From the NCBI RefSeq assembly GCF_001879715.1, contig NZ_MNBW01000017.1, positions 1 to 64,000 on the forward strand: a stretch of 64,000 bases of DNA, written 5' to 3'. A program made the translations under genes and the position numbers. The DNA comes from Nioella nitratireducens (GTDB taxonomy: Bacteria; Pseudomonadota; Alphaproteobacteria; Rhodobacterales; Rhodobacteraceae). Positions 19,128 through 27,387 of this stretch are shown piece after piece. The notes beneath the pieces are model-generated. The model was not told the origin of the DNA, ran no database searches, and was given only the letters and a program-made list of their open reading frames with translations. Numbering within the stretch: the stretch's first letter is position 1; every line of letters begins with the position of its first letter.

Positions 19128-20174
19128 CTACTTGACGCGCGACAGGTGCTTGTCCCGGGCCGCGCACCAGGCCTTGCTGAAGCGCAAGACCTCGTCCTTA
19201 GTCGTGTCGGGCCCGATCGAGATGCGGATCGCGCTTCCCGCCTCCCGCTCGTCATGACCCATGGCGCGCAACACCGCGCTCGACGCCACCTTGCCGCTGG
19301 AACACGCCGACCCCGCCGAAACGGCAAACCCGGCAAGGTCCATCTGCATCACCTGCGTCTCGCCTTTCCAGCCCGGCGTAACCAGACAAGTGGTGTTCGG
19401 CAGGCGATCAGCGCCTTTCCCGACCAAAATAGTTACATTTCCGTCGAGGTCCAGAGAGTTTTCTAGAATATTTCTAAGTTGAGCGACCCTCTCCCACGCA
19501 CCATTGGCCAGATCTTGTGCTGCCGCCTCTGCCGCAGCCCCAAATCCTGCAATTCCGATCAGGTTCTCGGTGCCAGAGCGGCGGCCCATTTCCTGCCCGC
19601 CCCCCTTGATCCGCGCCTCGACATCCAGTCCCCGGCGCAGCACCAGCGCGCCGATTCCCTTCGGGCCGCCGATCTTGTGGGCCGAGATCAGCCCCATATC
19701 GACACCCGACCAGTCGAAGGCCAGGGGCAGCTTGCCGAACCCTTGGGTCATGTCGCTGACCGCCAGCCCCTGTGGCAGCGGCTGGATCACCCCGGTTTCC
19801 GAATTGGCCACTTGCAGCACCGACCGGGCCGGATCGCCGACCGTCACCCTGCCCTGCGCGTCCACCGGCAGGTCCTGCGCGATCCACGATCGCACCGCGT
19901 CATGCTCCACCCCCGCCCCGTGCAGGCCGCGCCCGGCCAGCGCCAAGGCAGCGGCCTCGGTCGCGCCAGAGGTGAAAACAATGTCGCTGGCCTGCGCGCC
20001 GAAGGCCTCGGCGACCTGCTGGCGAGCGGTTTCAATCAGCCGCCTGGCCGCGCGCCCCTCGGCATGAACCGAGGACGCGTTGCCCACCAGGTCCATCGCG
20101 CGGATCATGGCGTCGCGGGCCGCGGGCCGCAGCGGGGCGGTGGCGTTCCAGTCCAGATAGGCGCGGCGTTTCAT
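19128..20174 (-). CDS. IscS/NifS-like cysteine desulfurase heading the suf cluster
   Basis: The 348-aa class V aminotransferase-type enzyme has PLP lysine K167 in LISAHKIGGPKG and catalytic cysteine C291 in AGSACSSGK, the mark of the IscS/NifS group rather than SufS. It is about 50 residues shorter than E. coli IscS. Start MKRRAYLDWNATAPLRP at 20174 follows CAAGGAGAG. Such a gene usually follows iscR in this family of bacteria; here alaX is upstream instead. It supplies sulfur for clusters or tRNA thiolation. Confidence 0.85.
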   Translation of the reverse strand: MKRRAYLDWNATAPLRPAARDAMIRAMDLVGNASSVHAEGRAARRLIETARQQVAEAFGAQASDIVFTSGATEAAALALAGRGLHGAGVEHDAVRSWIAQDLPVDAQGRVTVGDPARSVLQVANSETGVIQPLPQGLAVSDMTQGFGKLPLAFDWSGVDMGLISAHKIGGPKGIGALVLRRGLDVEARIKGGGQEMGRRSGTENLIGIAGFGAAAEAAAQDLANGAWERVAQLRNILENSLDLDGNVTILVGKGADRLPNTTCLVTPGWKGETQVMQMDLAGFAVSAGSACSSGKVASSAVLRAMGHDEREAGSAIRISIGPDTTKDEVLRFSKAWCAARDKHLSRVK

Positions 20175-20234
20175 GATGTCTCTCCTTGAAGTCGGAACAC
20201 AAGCCGCGCGGCCGCGCCGCGAGCCATCCCTTCT

Positions 20235-20301
20235 TCTTGGTCCAAATACTCCGGGGGGTCCGGGGGGCTGGCCCCCCGGCGGATCGCCGCCGCAGGCGGC
20301 G
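20235..20301. repeat. GC-rich palindromic intergenic repeat with two stem-loops
   Basis: The stretch reads TTGGTCCAAATACTCCGGGG and then CCGGGGGG-CTGG-CCCCCCGG (20260-20279), followed by CGCCGCC-GCA-GGCGGCG (20285-20301). Sequences starting CAAATACTCC followed by G-rich palindromes are, from memory, dispersed repeats in Rhodobacteraceae genomes. It lies between alaX and the desulfurase gene and may protect or end the upstream mRNA. No second copy was seen in this window. Confidence 0.5.
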
Positions 20302-20319
20302 AAACCACCCCTCGCCATG

Positions 20320-21042
20320 CTATTCGGCGAGGATAACACTCACCCGACGGTTCTGGCGGCCCTTCTTCTCGATCTTGCCAAGAGTCACCTTGCCGATCTC
20401 GCCCGTGCTTTTGACATGGGTGCCACCGCAAGGTTGCAGGTCGACCTGCCCCTTGCCCTCGCCGATGCGCACCAGCCGCACCCGGCCAGAACCGCGCGGG
20501 GGCTGCACGGACATGGTTTTCACAAGGCCCGGATTGGCGTCCAGCTCTTCATCGGTGATCCATTCCTCGGTCACAGGCAGGTCGCGGTCGATCAATGCGT
20601 TCAGTTGCCCCTGCACGATCAACTTGTCGTCGGGCGCCTCGGGCATGTCGAAATCGAGCCGTCCCTTTTCGGCCCCGATGGCCCCGCCCGTCACCGGCAG
20701 CGGGATTACCACGGACAGCAGGTGCAGCGCCGTGTGCACGCGCATATGGGCAAACCGCCGGTCCCAGTCGAGCCGTTGCTCGACCGTCGCCCCCACGGGC
20801 GGCAGGCCCGCGGGTTCGGCGGGCACAAGGATGATCTCTCCAGTCTCACCCTTGACAGTGGTGGCCACCGTCAGGCGGCCGCCGTCCCAGTCGAGCGTGC
20901 CGCTATCGCCGGGCTGGCCGCCGCCTTGGGCGTAGAACAGCGATGCATCCAGCACCACGCCGCCTTCATCGGTCAGGCGCAGCACCGTTGCGGGTGCGCT
21001 CTTGCGATAGGCGTCTTCCATGAAAAGCTGCCTGGTGCTCAT
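20320..21042 (-). CDS. Alanyl-tRNA editing protein (AlaX type)
   Basis: The 240-aa protein has the editing-domain zinc ligands: HTALH at about 102-106 and CGGTH near residue 209. It hydrolyses Ser- or Gly-mischarged tRNA-Ala. FYAQGGGQPGDSG near residue 36 is the conserved glycine-rich start of the family. Its ATG overlaps the stop of the channel gene by 4 nt. Confidence 0.88.
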   Translation of the reverse strand: MSTRQLFMEDAYRKSAPATVLRLTDEGGVVLDASLFYAQGGGQPGDSGTLDWDGGRLTVATTVKGETGEIILVPAEPAGLPPVGATVEQRLDWDRRFAHMRVHTALHLLSVVIPLPVTGGAIGAEKGRLDFDMPEAPDDKLIVQGQLNALIDRDLPVTEEWITDEELDANPGLVKTMSVQPPRGSGRVRLVRIGEGKGQVDLQPCGGTHVKSTGEIGKVTLGKIEKKGRQNRRVSVILAE

Positions 21043-23402
21043 GCCATGTCCTCCTGCGGGCTGTGCCCGTCTGTCGTGTCAGTGGTCCCGCTGCCGCCCC
21101 GCAGGGATTCGGGATTGCGCAGCCAGACATCGCGTTGCGCGAAGGGAATCTCAATGCCCTCTTCGCTGAACCGCTTGGCGATTTCGTGGTTCATGTCGCT
21201 CTTGACGCTGAGCACCCAGTTCACGTCCCGCAGGATGGCGCGGATCTCGAAGTCGAGACTGTCGGCCCCGAAGCCTTGGAACAGGATGGTCGGCGGCGGG
21301 TTGAGCAGCACCATGGGATGCGCCTCGGCCACCTCGGTCAAGATCCGTTCAACCCGTTTGGTATCGGTGCCGTAGGCCACGCCCACGGGCACGATCACCC
21401 GACCGGTGTTGTTGTGATGGGTATAGTTGGTGACCACGCCCGAGATCAGGTCGGCGTTGGGCACGATCACGTCAGACCGGTCAAAGGTCTCGATCCGGGT
21501 CGAGCGGACCGAGATTTCGCGCACATAGCCGGCGGTGGTGCCGATCTGAACCCAGTCGCCTTCCTTTATGGGCCGCTCCACCAGCAAGATGATGCCCGAA
21601 ACGAAATTCGACACGATGGCCTGAAGGCCAAAACCGATACCGACCGACAGGGCACCGGCAACGATGGCGATGGAGCTGAGGTCGATCCCCGCCACCGTGA
21701 TGGCAATGAGCGCGGCAAGGAAGATGCCGACATACCCGGTGCCGGTCTCGACCGCATTGCGCCCGCCTGCATCCAGCTTGGTCTTGGGCAGAACCGAATT
21801 GCGCAGCGTGCTTTGCACCAGCCGCGTGGCGGTATAGCCAGCCCCGAAGACCAGAACGAAAAGAAGGAAGCTCTTGGGGCTGATCGTGACGCCGCCAATG
21901 TTGAACCCGTTGATGACCTGTTCCCAGATATCGGCCAACTGCGCCTCGCGCATGCCCCAGATCAGGGCGAAGAACGGCACCGATACAAGGGTCAGCAGGA
22001 AGCCGAGCAATGTCGGCAACAGGGCCTCGTCCAGCCCATCTTCCCGCCCGGTCAACATGGTATAGAGATTGCCCACAAGGCGTTGCAGGATGCCCAGAAC
22101 CGCCAGCAGGGCCAACGACAGGACCGCCGGAAACAAAAAGCTCGACCCGGCCGTGAAATAACCCACGGCCGCCAGAACCGGCCCGGCAAAGCCAAGCACG
22201 ATCACCGCCCGACCGATGATTGAAAATACCCGTACCCGCAATGGCGCCGCGCCGTCATCGGGCTTTTGTGCCTTGCCGTTCATCACCAGAATTTGCCCAA
22301 TCCGCGCCAGGAAGAGCCCCGTCAGCACAACGATCGGGAACAGCACGACCAGACGTTCTGCCGGTTCGAACCCCTCGCTGTCGGCGATCCGGTTGAGCAG
22401 TTGGCTCACCCCCATCAACAGCCCCAGCCATGCCGCGGTACGCCGCCCGCGCCGAAGGACGTGATCCGGCAGTTTCAGGGGCCGCACCGCCGAGGCCCGC
22501 GCCGGAAAGACCTGACGCGCGATCCACTGCGCCGCCATGACTTCCAGCGCGATCAAGGGGATCTGATCCAGCACGATCCCGCTGCGCATCCCGACAAAGC
22601 TGCTGGCGTGCACCGCGGCCACCAACGCCAGACCTCCGAGCGCGGGCATCGCATGTTGCAGCAGCGACAGGAAAAACACCGACAAGCGCGCGGCGGCAGA
22701 GCTTTCCTCCCGGTCGACAAAGCCCTGCATCCACAGCCCGACCCATCGCCAGCCGCGCGCCAGCAAAACCATGCCCAACAGAACGTACAACACCGCGATC
22801 GGAACGTTCCGGCTGAACTCGGCCTGATAGATCGGCGAGGTCAGCAGGCGCAGACTTTCGCTTACGAACGCGTCGAGGTAGTCGAGAACGGCGGTGATGG
22901 CACCGGGCCAGTTTTCCGGGTTGATCGGCGCCGGGGCGAGCGTCATCAGCGCCCCGGCCTGCCGTTGAGACAGCAACGAGTCGATCTCTCCGATAAGTCC
23001 CTGAGCGCGCAATAGCTCGGCCTCGGCCCGGCGCGAGGGCGCTTCGGCATCGGCAAGTCGGGTCGTCAGGTCCGCCCGTTGCGAGGCGATTTCCGCAGGT
23101 TCCGACTGCCCATCCGCAGGCGCGGGACCAAGCGCCTCGATCTGGGCGCGCAAGGTTTCGACCCGTGCTGAATTGGTGCCGGTGGCGGCCCGGAACTGTT
23201 CTCGCCAGTTGACCAGTTGCGCGCGCAGTGTCTCATAGGCCGGGTCCGATGCCCCGCCGCTGTCGATCACGCTTTCGGCGCGGTCGGCAAGACTTGTCCA
23301 CTGTGTGTAGTCCAGCGTCGCCGGAGCGGTGCTGTCCTGTGCCACGGCGGGAACCGCCATCGCCAGACAGAACAGGACAAGGGCAAGTAGGCGACGGATC
23401 AT
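21039..23402 (-). CDS. DUF3772-type mechanosensitive ion channel (MscS family, large)
   Basis: The 787-aa protein opens with a signal peptide (MIRRLLALVLFCLAMAVPAVAQ). A periplasmic helical DUF3772-like domain follows (about 30-160), then many membrane helices. The MscS core starts near residue 570 (SIAIVAGALSVGIGFGLQ, FVSGIILLVERPIKEGDWVQ). It should open on membrane tension and protect against osmotic downshock. It overlaps alaX by 4 nt and ends 7 bases after cysK, so all may be one transcript. Confidence 0.85.
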   Translation of the reverse strand: MIRRLLALVLFCLAMAVPAVAQDSTAPATLDYTQWTSLADRAESVIDSGGASDPAYETLRAQLVNWREQFRAATGTNSARVETLRAQIEALGPAPADGQSEPAEIASQRADLTTRLADAEAPSRRAEAELLRAQGLIGEIDSLLSQRQAGALMTLAPAPINPENWPGAITAVLDYLDAFVSESLRLLTSPIYQAEFSRNVPIAVLYVLLGMVLLARGWRWVGLWMQGFVDREESSAAARLSVFFLSLLQHAMPALGGLALVAAVHASSFVGMRSGIVLDQIPLIALEVMAAQWIARQVFPARASAVRPLKLPDHVLRRGRRTAAWLGLLMGVSQLLNRIADSEGFEPAERLVVLFPIVVLTGLFLARIGQILVMNGKAQKPDDGAAPLRVRVFSIIGRAVIVLGFAGPVLAAVGYFTAGSSFLFPAVLSLALLAVLGILQRLVGNLYTMLTGREDGLDEALLPTLLGFLLTLVSVPFFALIWGMREAQLADIWEQVINGFNIGGVTISPKSFLLFVLVFGAGYTATRLVQSTLRNSVLPKTKLDAGGRNAVETGTGYVGIFLAALIAITVAGIDLSSIAIVAGALSVGIGFGLQAIVSNFVSGIILLVERPIKEGDWVQIGTTAGYVREISVRSTRIETFDRSDVIVPNADLISGVVTNYTHHNNTGRVIVPVGVAYGTDTKRVERILTEVAEAHPMVLLNPPPTILFQGFGADSLDFEIRAILRDVNWVLSVKSDMNHEIAKRFSEEGIEIPFAQRDVWLRNPESLRGGSGTTDTTDGHSPQEDMA

Positions 23403-23408
23403 CGGGGT

Positions 23409-24437
23409 CTACTCGAAAACAGATGGCAGCGGGCGCGGCGCGGCGTCCAGCCATGCCGGGACAGGCAGCCCTTTTTCCCGCAGGAAGGCTGGGTTGAACA
23501 TCTTGGATTGGTAGCGCGTGCCATAGTCGCAAAGAATGGTCACGATGGTGTGGCCCGGGCCCATTTCCTTGGCCATACGGACCGCGCCCGCGATGTTGAT
23601 GGCGGACGAGCCGCCGACGCAAAGCCCCTCTTCGGCCAAAAGGTCATAGGCGTAGGGCAGCGCCTCGGCATCGGGGATCTTGTAGCACATGTCGGGGCGG
23701 AACCCCTTGAGGTTCGCGGTTTCCCGCCCCTGCCCGATGCCTTCGGTGATCGAGCCGCCTTCGGACGCGAATTCGCCGGTCGTGTAATAGCTGTAGATCG
23801 CCGAGCCATCGGGATCGGCAAGGCCGATCTTGACCCCCTTGGGCTGTAACGCCAGTCCAACGCCCGCAATGGTCCCGCCCGAGCCGACGGCGCAGATAAA
23901 GCCATCGACCTTGCCCTCGGTCTGGTCCCAGATCTCGGGTCCGGTGGTTTCCTCATGCGCAGTGCGGTTGGCCACGTTGTCGAACTGGTTGGCCCAGATG
24001 GCGCCCTTGGGTTCCGTCTTGGCCAGCTCCCCGGCCAGCCGTTCCGAATAGCGCACGTAGTTGTTGGGGTTCTTGTAGGGCGCAGCAGGCACCTGCACCA
24101 ACTCGGCCCCGGCCAGACGGATCATGTCCTTCTTTTCCTGGCTCTGCGTCTCGGGAATGACGATTACGGTCTTGAACCCCATCGACGCGCCGACCAGCGA
24201 CAGGCCGATGCCCGTGTTTCCCGCAGTGCCCTCGACGATTGTGCCCCCCGGTTTCAGATCGCCGCGCGCCACCGCATCGCGTATGATGTAAAGCGCTGCG
24301 CGGTCCTTGACCGACTGGCCGGGATTCATGAACTCGGCCTTGCCATAGATCTCGCACCCGGTGGCCTCGCTCACCTTGTTCAGGCGGATCAGGGGCGTGT
24401 TGCCGACAGAGGCTGCGAGGTCTTCTTTGATGGTCAT
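23409..24437 (-). CDS. cysK: Cysteine synthase A (O-acetylserine sulfhydrylase)
   Basis: The 342-aa PLP enzyme makes cysteine from O-acetylserine and sulfide. SVKDRAA places the PLP lysine at residue 44, VEGTAGNTGIG binds phosphate, and GSGGTIAG lies further on. It is about 30 residues longer than E. coli CysK at the C-terminus. It follows trgA and trgB as in the tellurite-resistance locus described in Rhodobacter sphaeroides, which fits the known role of cysteine synthase in tellurite tolerance. Confidence 0.92.
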   Translation of the reverse strand: MTIKEDLAASVGNTPLIRLNKVSEATGCEIYGKAEFMNPGQSVKDRAALYIIRDAVARGDLKPGGTIVEGTAGNTGIGLSLVGASMGFKTVIVIPETQSQEKKDMIRLAGAELVQVPAAPYKNPNNYVRYSERLAGELAKTEPKGAIWANQFDNVANRTAHEETTGPEIWDQTEGKVDGFICAVGSGGTIAGVGLALQPKGVKIGLADPDGSAIYSYYTTGEFASEGGSITEGIGQGRETANLKGFRPDMCYKIPDAEALPYAYDLLAEEGLCVGGSSAINIAGAVRMAKEMGPGHTIVTILCDYGTRYQSKMFNPAFLREKGLPVPAWLDAAPRPLPSVFE

Positions 24438-24528
24438 GGCCGGATACTCCGCATTCGGGCGCCGTCTTGCCGGGCGCGCTGGTCTGGTTGGTCAGGGATA
24501 GGCGGGCGCGGCGGCAAACTCAAGCCGG

Positions 24529-25650
24529 TTACAGGCCCGCGCGCAGCCTATCGCGGTTCAGGGCAAGCCATTGCACGGACAAGATGAGTGGCGCATTCGC
24601 CAACTCGCCCGTTTCGAGCATGGCGTAGAGTTGATCGAAGGGCACCAACAGATTGCGGATGTCTTCGCCCTCGTGATCCAGTCCACCCAACAAGCGGCGA
24701 TTATCGGCAAGGCTGGCCAGACCGATGTAAGACACGAGGTGCTGAGAAATACCGCCGGGGCTGGGGTAATACCCCGCGACCTTGTAGAGCGTGCTCAGGT
24801 CCACATGCGCTTCCTCCAGGGCCTCGCGGTAGGCGGTCGATTCATGGGTCTCGCCAGCGTCAACAATGCCCGCCACCGGTTCCAGCAGCCACGGTTGCGG
24901 ATCACCATGGGCGAAGGGACCGATGCGCAATTGCTCGACCAGCATCACCAGGTCGCGCTTGGGATCGTAGGGCAGCACGGTGACCGCATCGGCCACGCGA
25001 AACACCGCGCGGGGGCCGGTTTCCGCCCAACTGCCGTCAAAGCGGCGAAACCGCGCTTCCAGTTCCTCGACCGCGAAGAACTTCTCATAGGGGCGCTCCA
25101 GCCGCGTCACCTCGACATCCGCGCGGGTCCGGGGCGAGGATATCGCGGTCGGGCGATGCCGCGTCTCCGCCGCGACCCGCGCCTGCGCACGGGCGCGGAT
25201 GATGGGGAAGCGGCGGGCGACCTCTTGTGCGGTTTCCCGGCCATAGGCGCGCATCACTTCCGCCGCCGCGATCAGGGTCAGTGGCCCCCATGTCCCGGCC
25301 CAATCGTTCAGGGCCCATGGCGCACCGGGATGCCACGGCGAATTGCCCGGCAAATAGACCTGCGCAGGTTCGGGGCCGTCCGGCCCCTCGGGGTGAATAT
25401 CGACAAGGTCATAGGCAAAGGCGCCCTCGTAGAAATCGAGCCGCGCCACATCCTCGGCGCTCAGATCCCGCGCCAGACACCCCTCGGCCACCTCGCCCCC
25501 GGCCGGGATCATCATCGGAAAGCTCTCGCCCTTGGCCCAGACAACCCGATGGCCCGGTAAACTGGCCGGGATCAGGTCGAGCGGACGCCCAAGGACGCAT
25601 TCCAGCAAAGGCTGGAACCGCAAGGTTCCATAGAAAAACAGAGTCGTCAT
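24529..25650 (-). CDS. trgB: TrgB: gamma-glutamylcyclotransferase-like domain fused to Nudix hydrolase
   Basis: The 373-aa protein has an N-terminal AIG2/gamma-glutamylcyclotransferase-like domain (FFYGTLRFQPLLE at 4-16). The C-terminal Nudix domain of ADP-ribose pyrophosphatase type has the box GIVDAGETHESTAYREALEE, which matches G-x5-E-x7-REuxEE; the usual last glycine is replaced by histidine. Between the two is a linker near residue 170. trgB lies with trgA and cysK in a locus linked to tellurite resistance. The chemical role is not established. Confidence 0.8.
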   Translation of the reverse strand: MTTLFFYGTLRFQPLLECVLGRPLDLIPASLPGHRVVWAKGESFPMMIPAGGEVAEGCLARDLSAEDVARLDFYEGAFAYDLVDIHPEGPDGPEPAQVYLPGNSPWHPGAPWALNDWAGTWGPLTLIAAAEVMRAYGRETAQEVARRFPIIRARAQARVAAETRHRPTAISSPRTRADVEVTRLERPYEKFFAVEELEARFRRFDGSWAETGPRAVFRVADAVTVLPYDPKRDLVMLVEQLRIGPFAHGDPQPWLLEPVAGIVDAGETHESTAYREALEEAHVDLSTLYKVAGYYPSPGGISQHLVSYIGLASLADNRRLLGGLDHEGEDIRNLLVPFDQLYAMLETGELANAPLILSVQWLALNRDRLRAGL

Positions 25651-25659
25651 GAAATCAGG

Positions 25660-26106
25660 TCAGCTCCAAACCCGGTTGATCAGCGACGTCAGCGCGCCGC
25701 CGATGACACCGCCCACCATAAGGACGATGAGACAATTGGTGGCCGTCAGAACCGATATCCCGTATTCAAGAAAAAGGTTGAGCGCGGCAATCACCGCTTC
25801 GCCCGGCTGGTCGTATTGCAGCCGGGTCGAACGGTAGAACATTTCGTAAAGACCAAAGGCGAAGATCGCCCAAAAGGCAATCTGCACCGACGTGCGCAGC
25901 CCGGTTCCGCTGGCCAAGGCCACCCCCTGATGCGCGTTGCCGCCCATCACCGTCCAGCCCTGTATCAAACCGATCCCGGCCACCGCCGGCGCCAGCCAGA
26001 ACCGCGACAGACCGGGCGGCAACGTCTGGATCGCATAGGCCTCGGCCGCCGCATAGCCCACGGCGGCAAAGAACAGCGCGGCGAAAAGCTTGGCGGCGGT
26101 TGGCAT
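25660..26106 (-). CDS. trgA: TrgA family membrane protein (tellurite-resistance locus)
   Basis: The 148-aa product has four hydrophobic segments (about 7-25, 36-52, 72-90, 117-140) and fits TrgA in size and place: it is 10 bases upstream of trgB and 5 bases after cfa. It should sit in the inner membrane. The assignment rests mostly on the trgA-trgB-cysK order and the membrane pattern. Confidence 0.75.
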   Translation of the reverse strand: MPTAAKLFAALFFAAVGYAAAEAYAIQTLPPGLSRFWLAPAVAGIGLIQGWTVMGGNAHQGVALASGTGLRTSVQIAFWAIFAFGLYEMFYRSTRLQYDQPGEAVIAALNLFLEYGISVLTATNCLIVLMVGGVIGGALTSLINRVWS

Positions 26107-26110
26107 GGTC

Positions 26111-27325
26111 TCAGCCCCGTCTTGTCACGGAAATCTGCGTTACATCAGTATTTCCGCACTCGAAGCTTGCAGCGCAAGAGGTCAGGTAAAAATTCCACAT
26201 CCGGCGAAAGCGATCGTCAAAGCCTTGCGCGGCCACGTCGTCCCATCGTTCGTTGAAGGTTTGGTGCCAGCGGCGCAGTGTCTGGCTGTAGCTGCGGCCG
26301 AATTCATGGCTGCCGGTCAAGGCCAGTCCAGCGCGCTCGACCTGCTCTCGCAGAACGCTTGGGCATGGCAACATCCCGCCCGGAAAGATGTATTTCTGTA
26401 TAAAATCAACGCCCTTGCGATAGATTGTCCAGCGCGCGTCCTGCACGGTGATGATTTGCAACGCCGCCACCCGGCCCGGTTTCAGACGGTCGCGCAGGGT
26501 GTCAAAGAAGGTGGGCCAGTATTTTTCGCCAACGGCCTCGAACATCTCGATCGAGGCGACGCCGTCGAACTGGCCACGAATGTCACGGTAATCCTGTAGG
26601 CGGATATCTACGAGGTCCGACAGCCCCTGTCGTGCCATCCGCTCAACCGCGTAATCGTGCTGCTCTTTCGAGATGGTGACGCCTGTCACCCGGCATCCAC
26701 GCTCTTTCGCGGCATATTCGGCAAAGCCGCCCCAGCCACAGCCGATTTCCAGAACGTGCTCGCCCGGCCCTGCGCCGATCTTGTCGGCCAATGCCGCGTA
26801 TTTCATCCGCTGCGCGGTCTCCATCGGTTCCTGCCCGGTGTCAAAGAGGGCCGAGGAATAGGTCATGCTGTCGTCAAGCCAAAGCCCGTAGAACGCATTG
26901 CCAAGGTCATAGTGATGCGAAATGTTCTTCTTCGCCTGCCGTCGGGAATTGCCCTGCAACCAAAAGCGCATCCGCTCATAGGCGCGCACAACCGCCATCC
27001 CGAGGAAGCCGTCATAGACCTCGTCATTGTCGGAATGCACTGCATCCATCAGCGCCTGCAGGTCGGGGGTTGACCAACCGCCTTCCAGATAGGCATCGCA
27101 AAAGCCAAGGTCGCCCTCGCGGATCAGGCGGGCGAAAATGTCGGGGTCGTGAACCGCGATCAACCCGACAGGGCCGGGATTGGGCCCCTCAGCGCGAAAC
27201 ACCCGCCCGTCCCCGAGCTGAAACTCGATCCGCCCGTTTTTCAGCCCCTTGCTGATCTGTTCGAACACCTGCACGAAATAGCGCGGCAGACCGGTTTGCC
27301 CGGTCGTGTCGGTCAATGCTTGCAT
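26111..27325 (-). CDS. cfa: Cyclopropane-fatty-acyl-phospholipid synthase family protein
   Basis: The 404-aa protein has LEIGCGWGGFAEYAAKE as SAM-binding motif, ISHHYDLGNAFYGLWLDDSMTYS typical of the family, and QKYIFPGGMLP near the end. These enzymes add a methylene bridge to unsaturated acyl chains in membrane lipids. Start MQALTDTTG at 27325 follows AAGGGGACGGGG; the longer frame to 27364 has no such signal. It precedes trgA closely. Relatives with other lipid methyl-transfer roles cannot be excluded. Confidence 0.88.
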   Translation of the reverse strand: MQALTDTTGQTGLPRYFVQVFEQISKGLKNGRIEFQLGDGRVFRAEGPNPGPVGLIAVHDPDIFARLIREGDLGFCDAYLEGGWSTPDLQALMDAVHSDNDEVYDGFLGMAVVRAYERMRFWLQGNSRRQAKKNISHHYDLGNAFYGLWLDDSMTYSSALFDTGQEPMETAQRMKYAALADKIGAGPGEHVLEIGCGWGGFAEYAAKERGCRVTGVTISKEQHDYAVERMARQGLSDLVDIRLQDYRDIRGQFDGVASIEMFEAVGEKYWPTFFDTLRDRLKPGRVAALQIITVQDARWTIYRKGVDFIQKYIFPGGMLPCPSVLREQVERAGLALTGSHEFGRSYSQTLRRWHQTFNERWDDVAAQGFDDRFRRMWNFYLTSCAASFECGNTDVTQISVTRRG

Positions 27326-27387
27326 CCCCGTCCCCTTGGTTCTTTGTCCCATCTTGGGCGGCAAGCCCCGGTTTTGGCAAGACTTTC

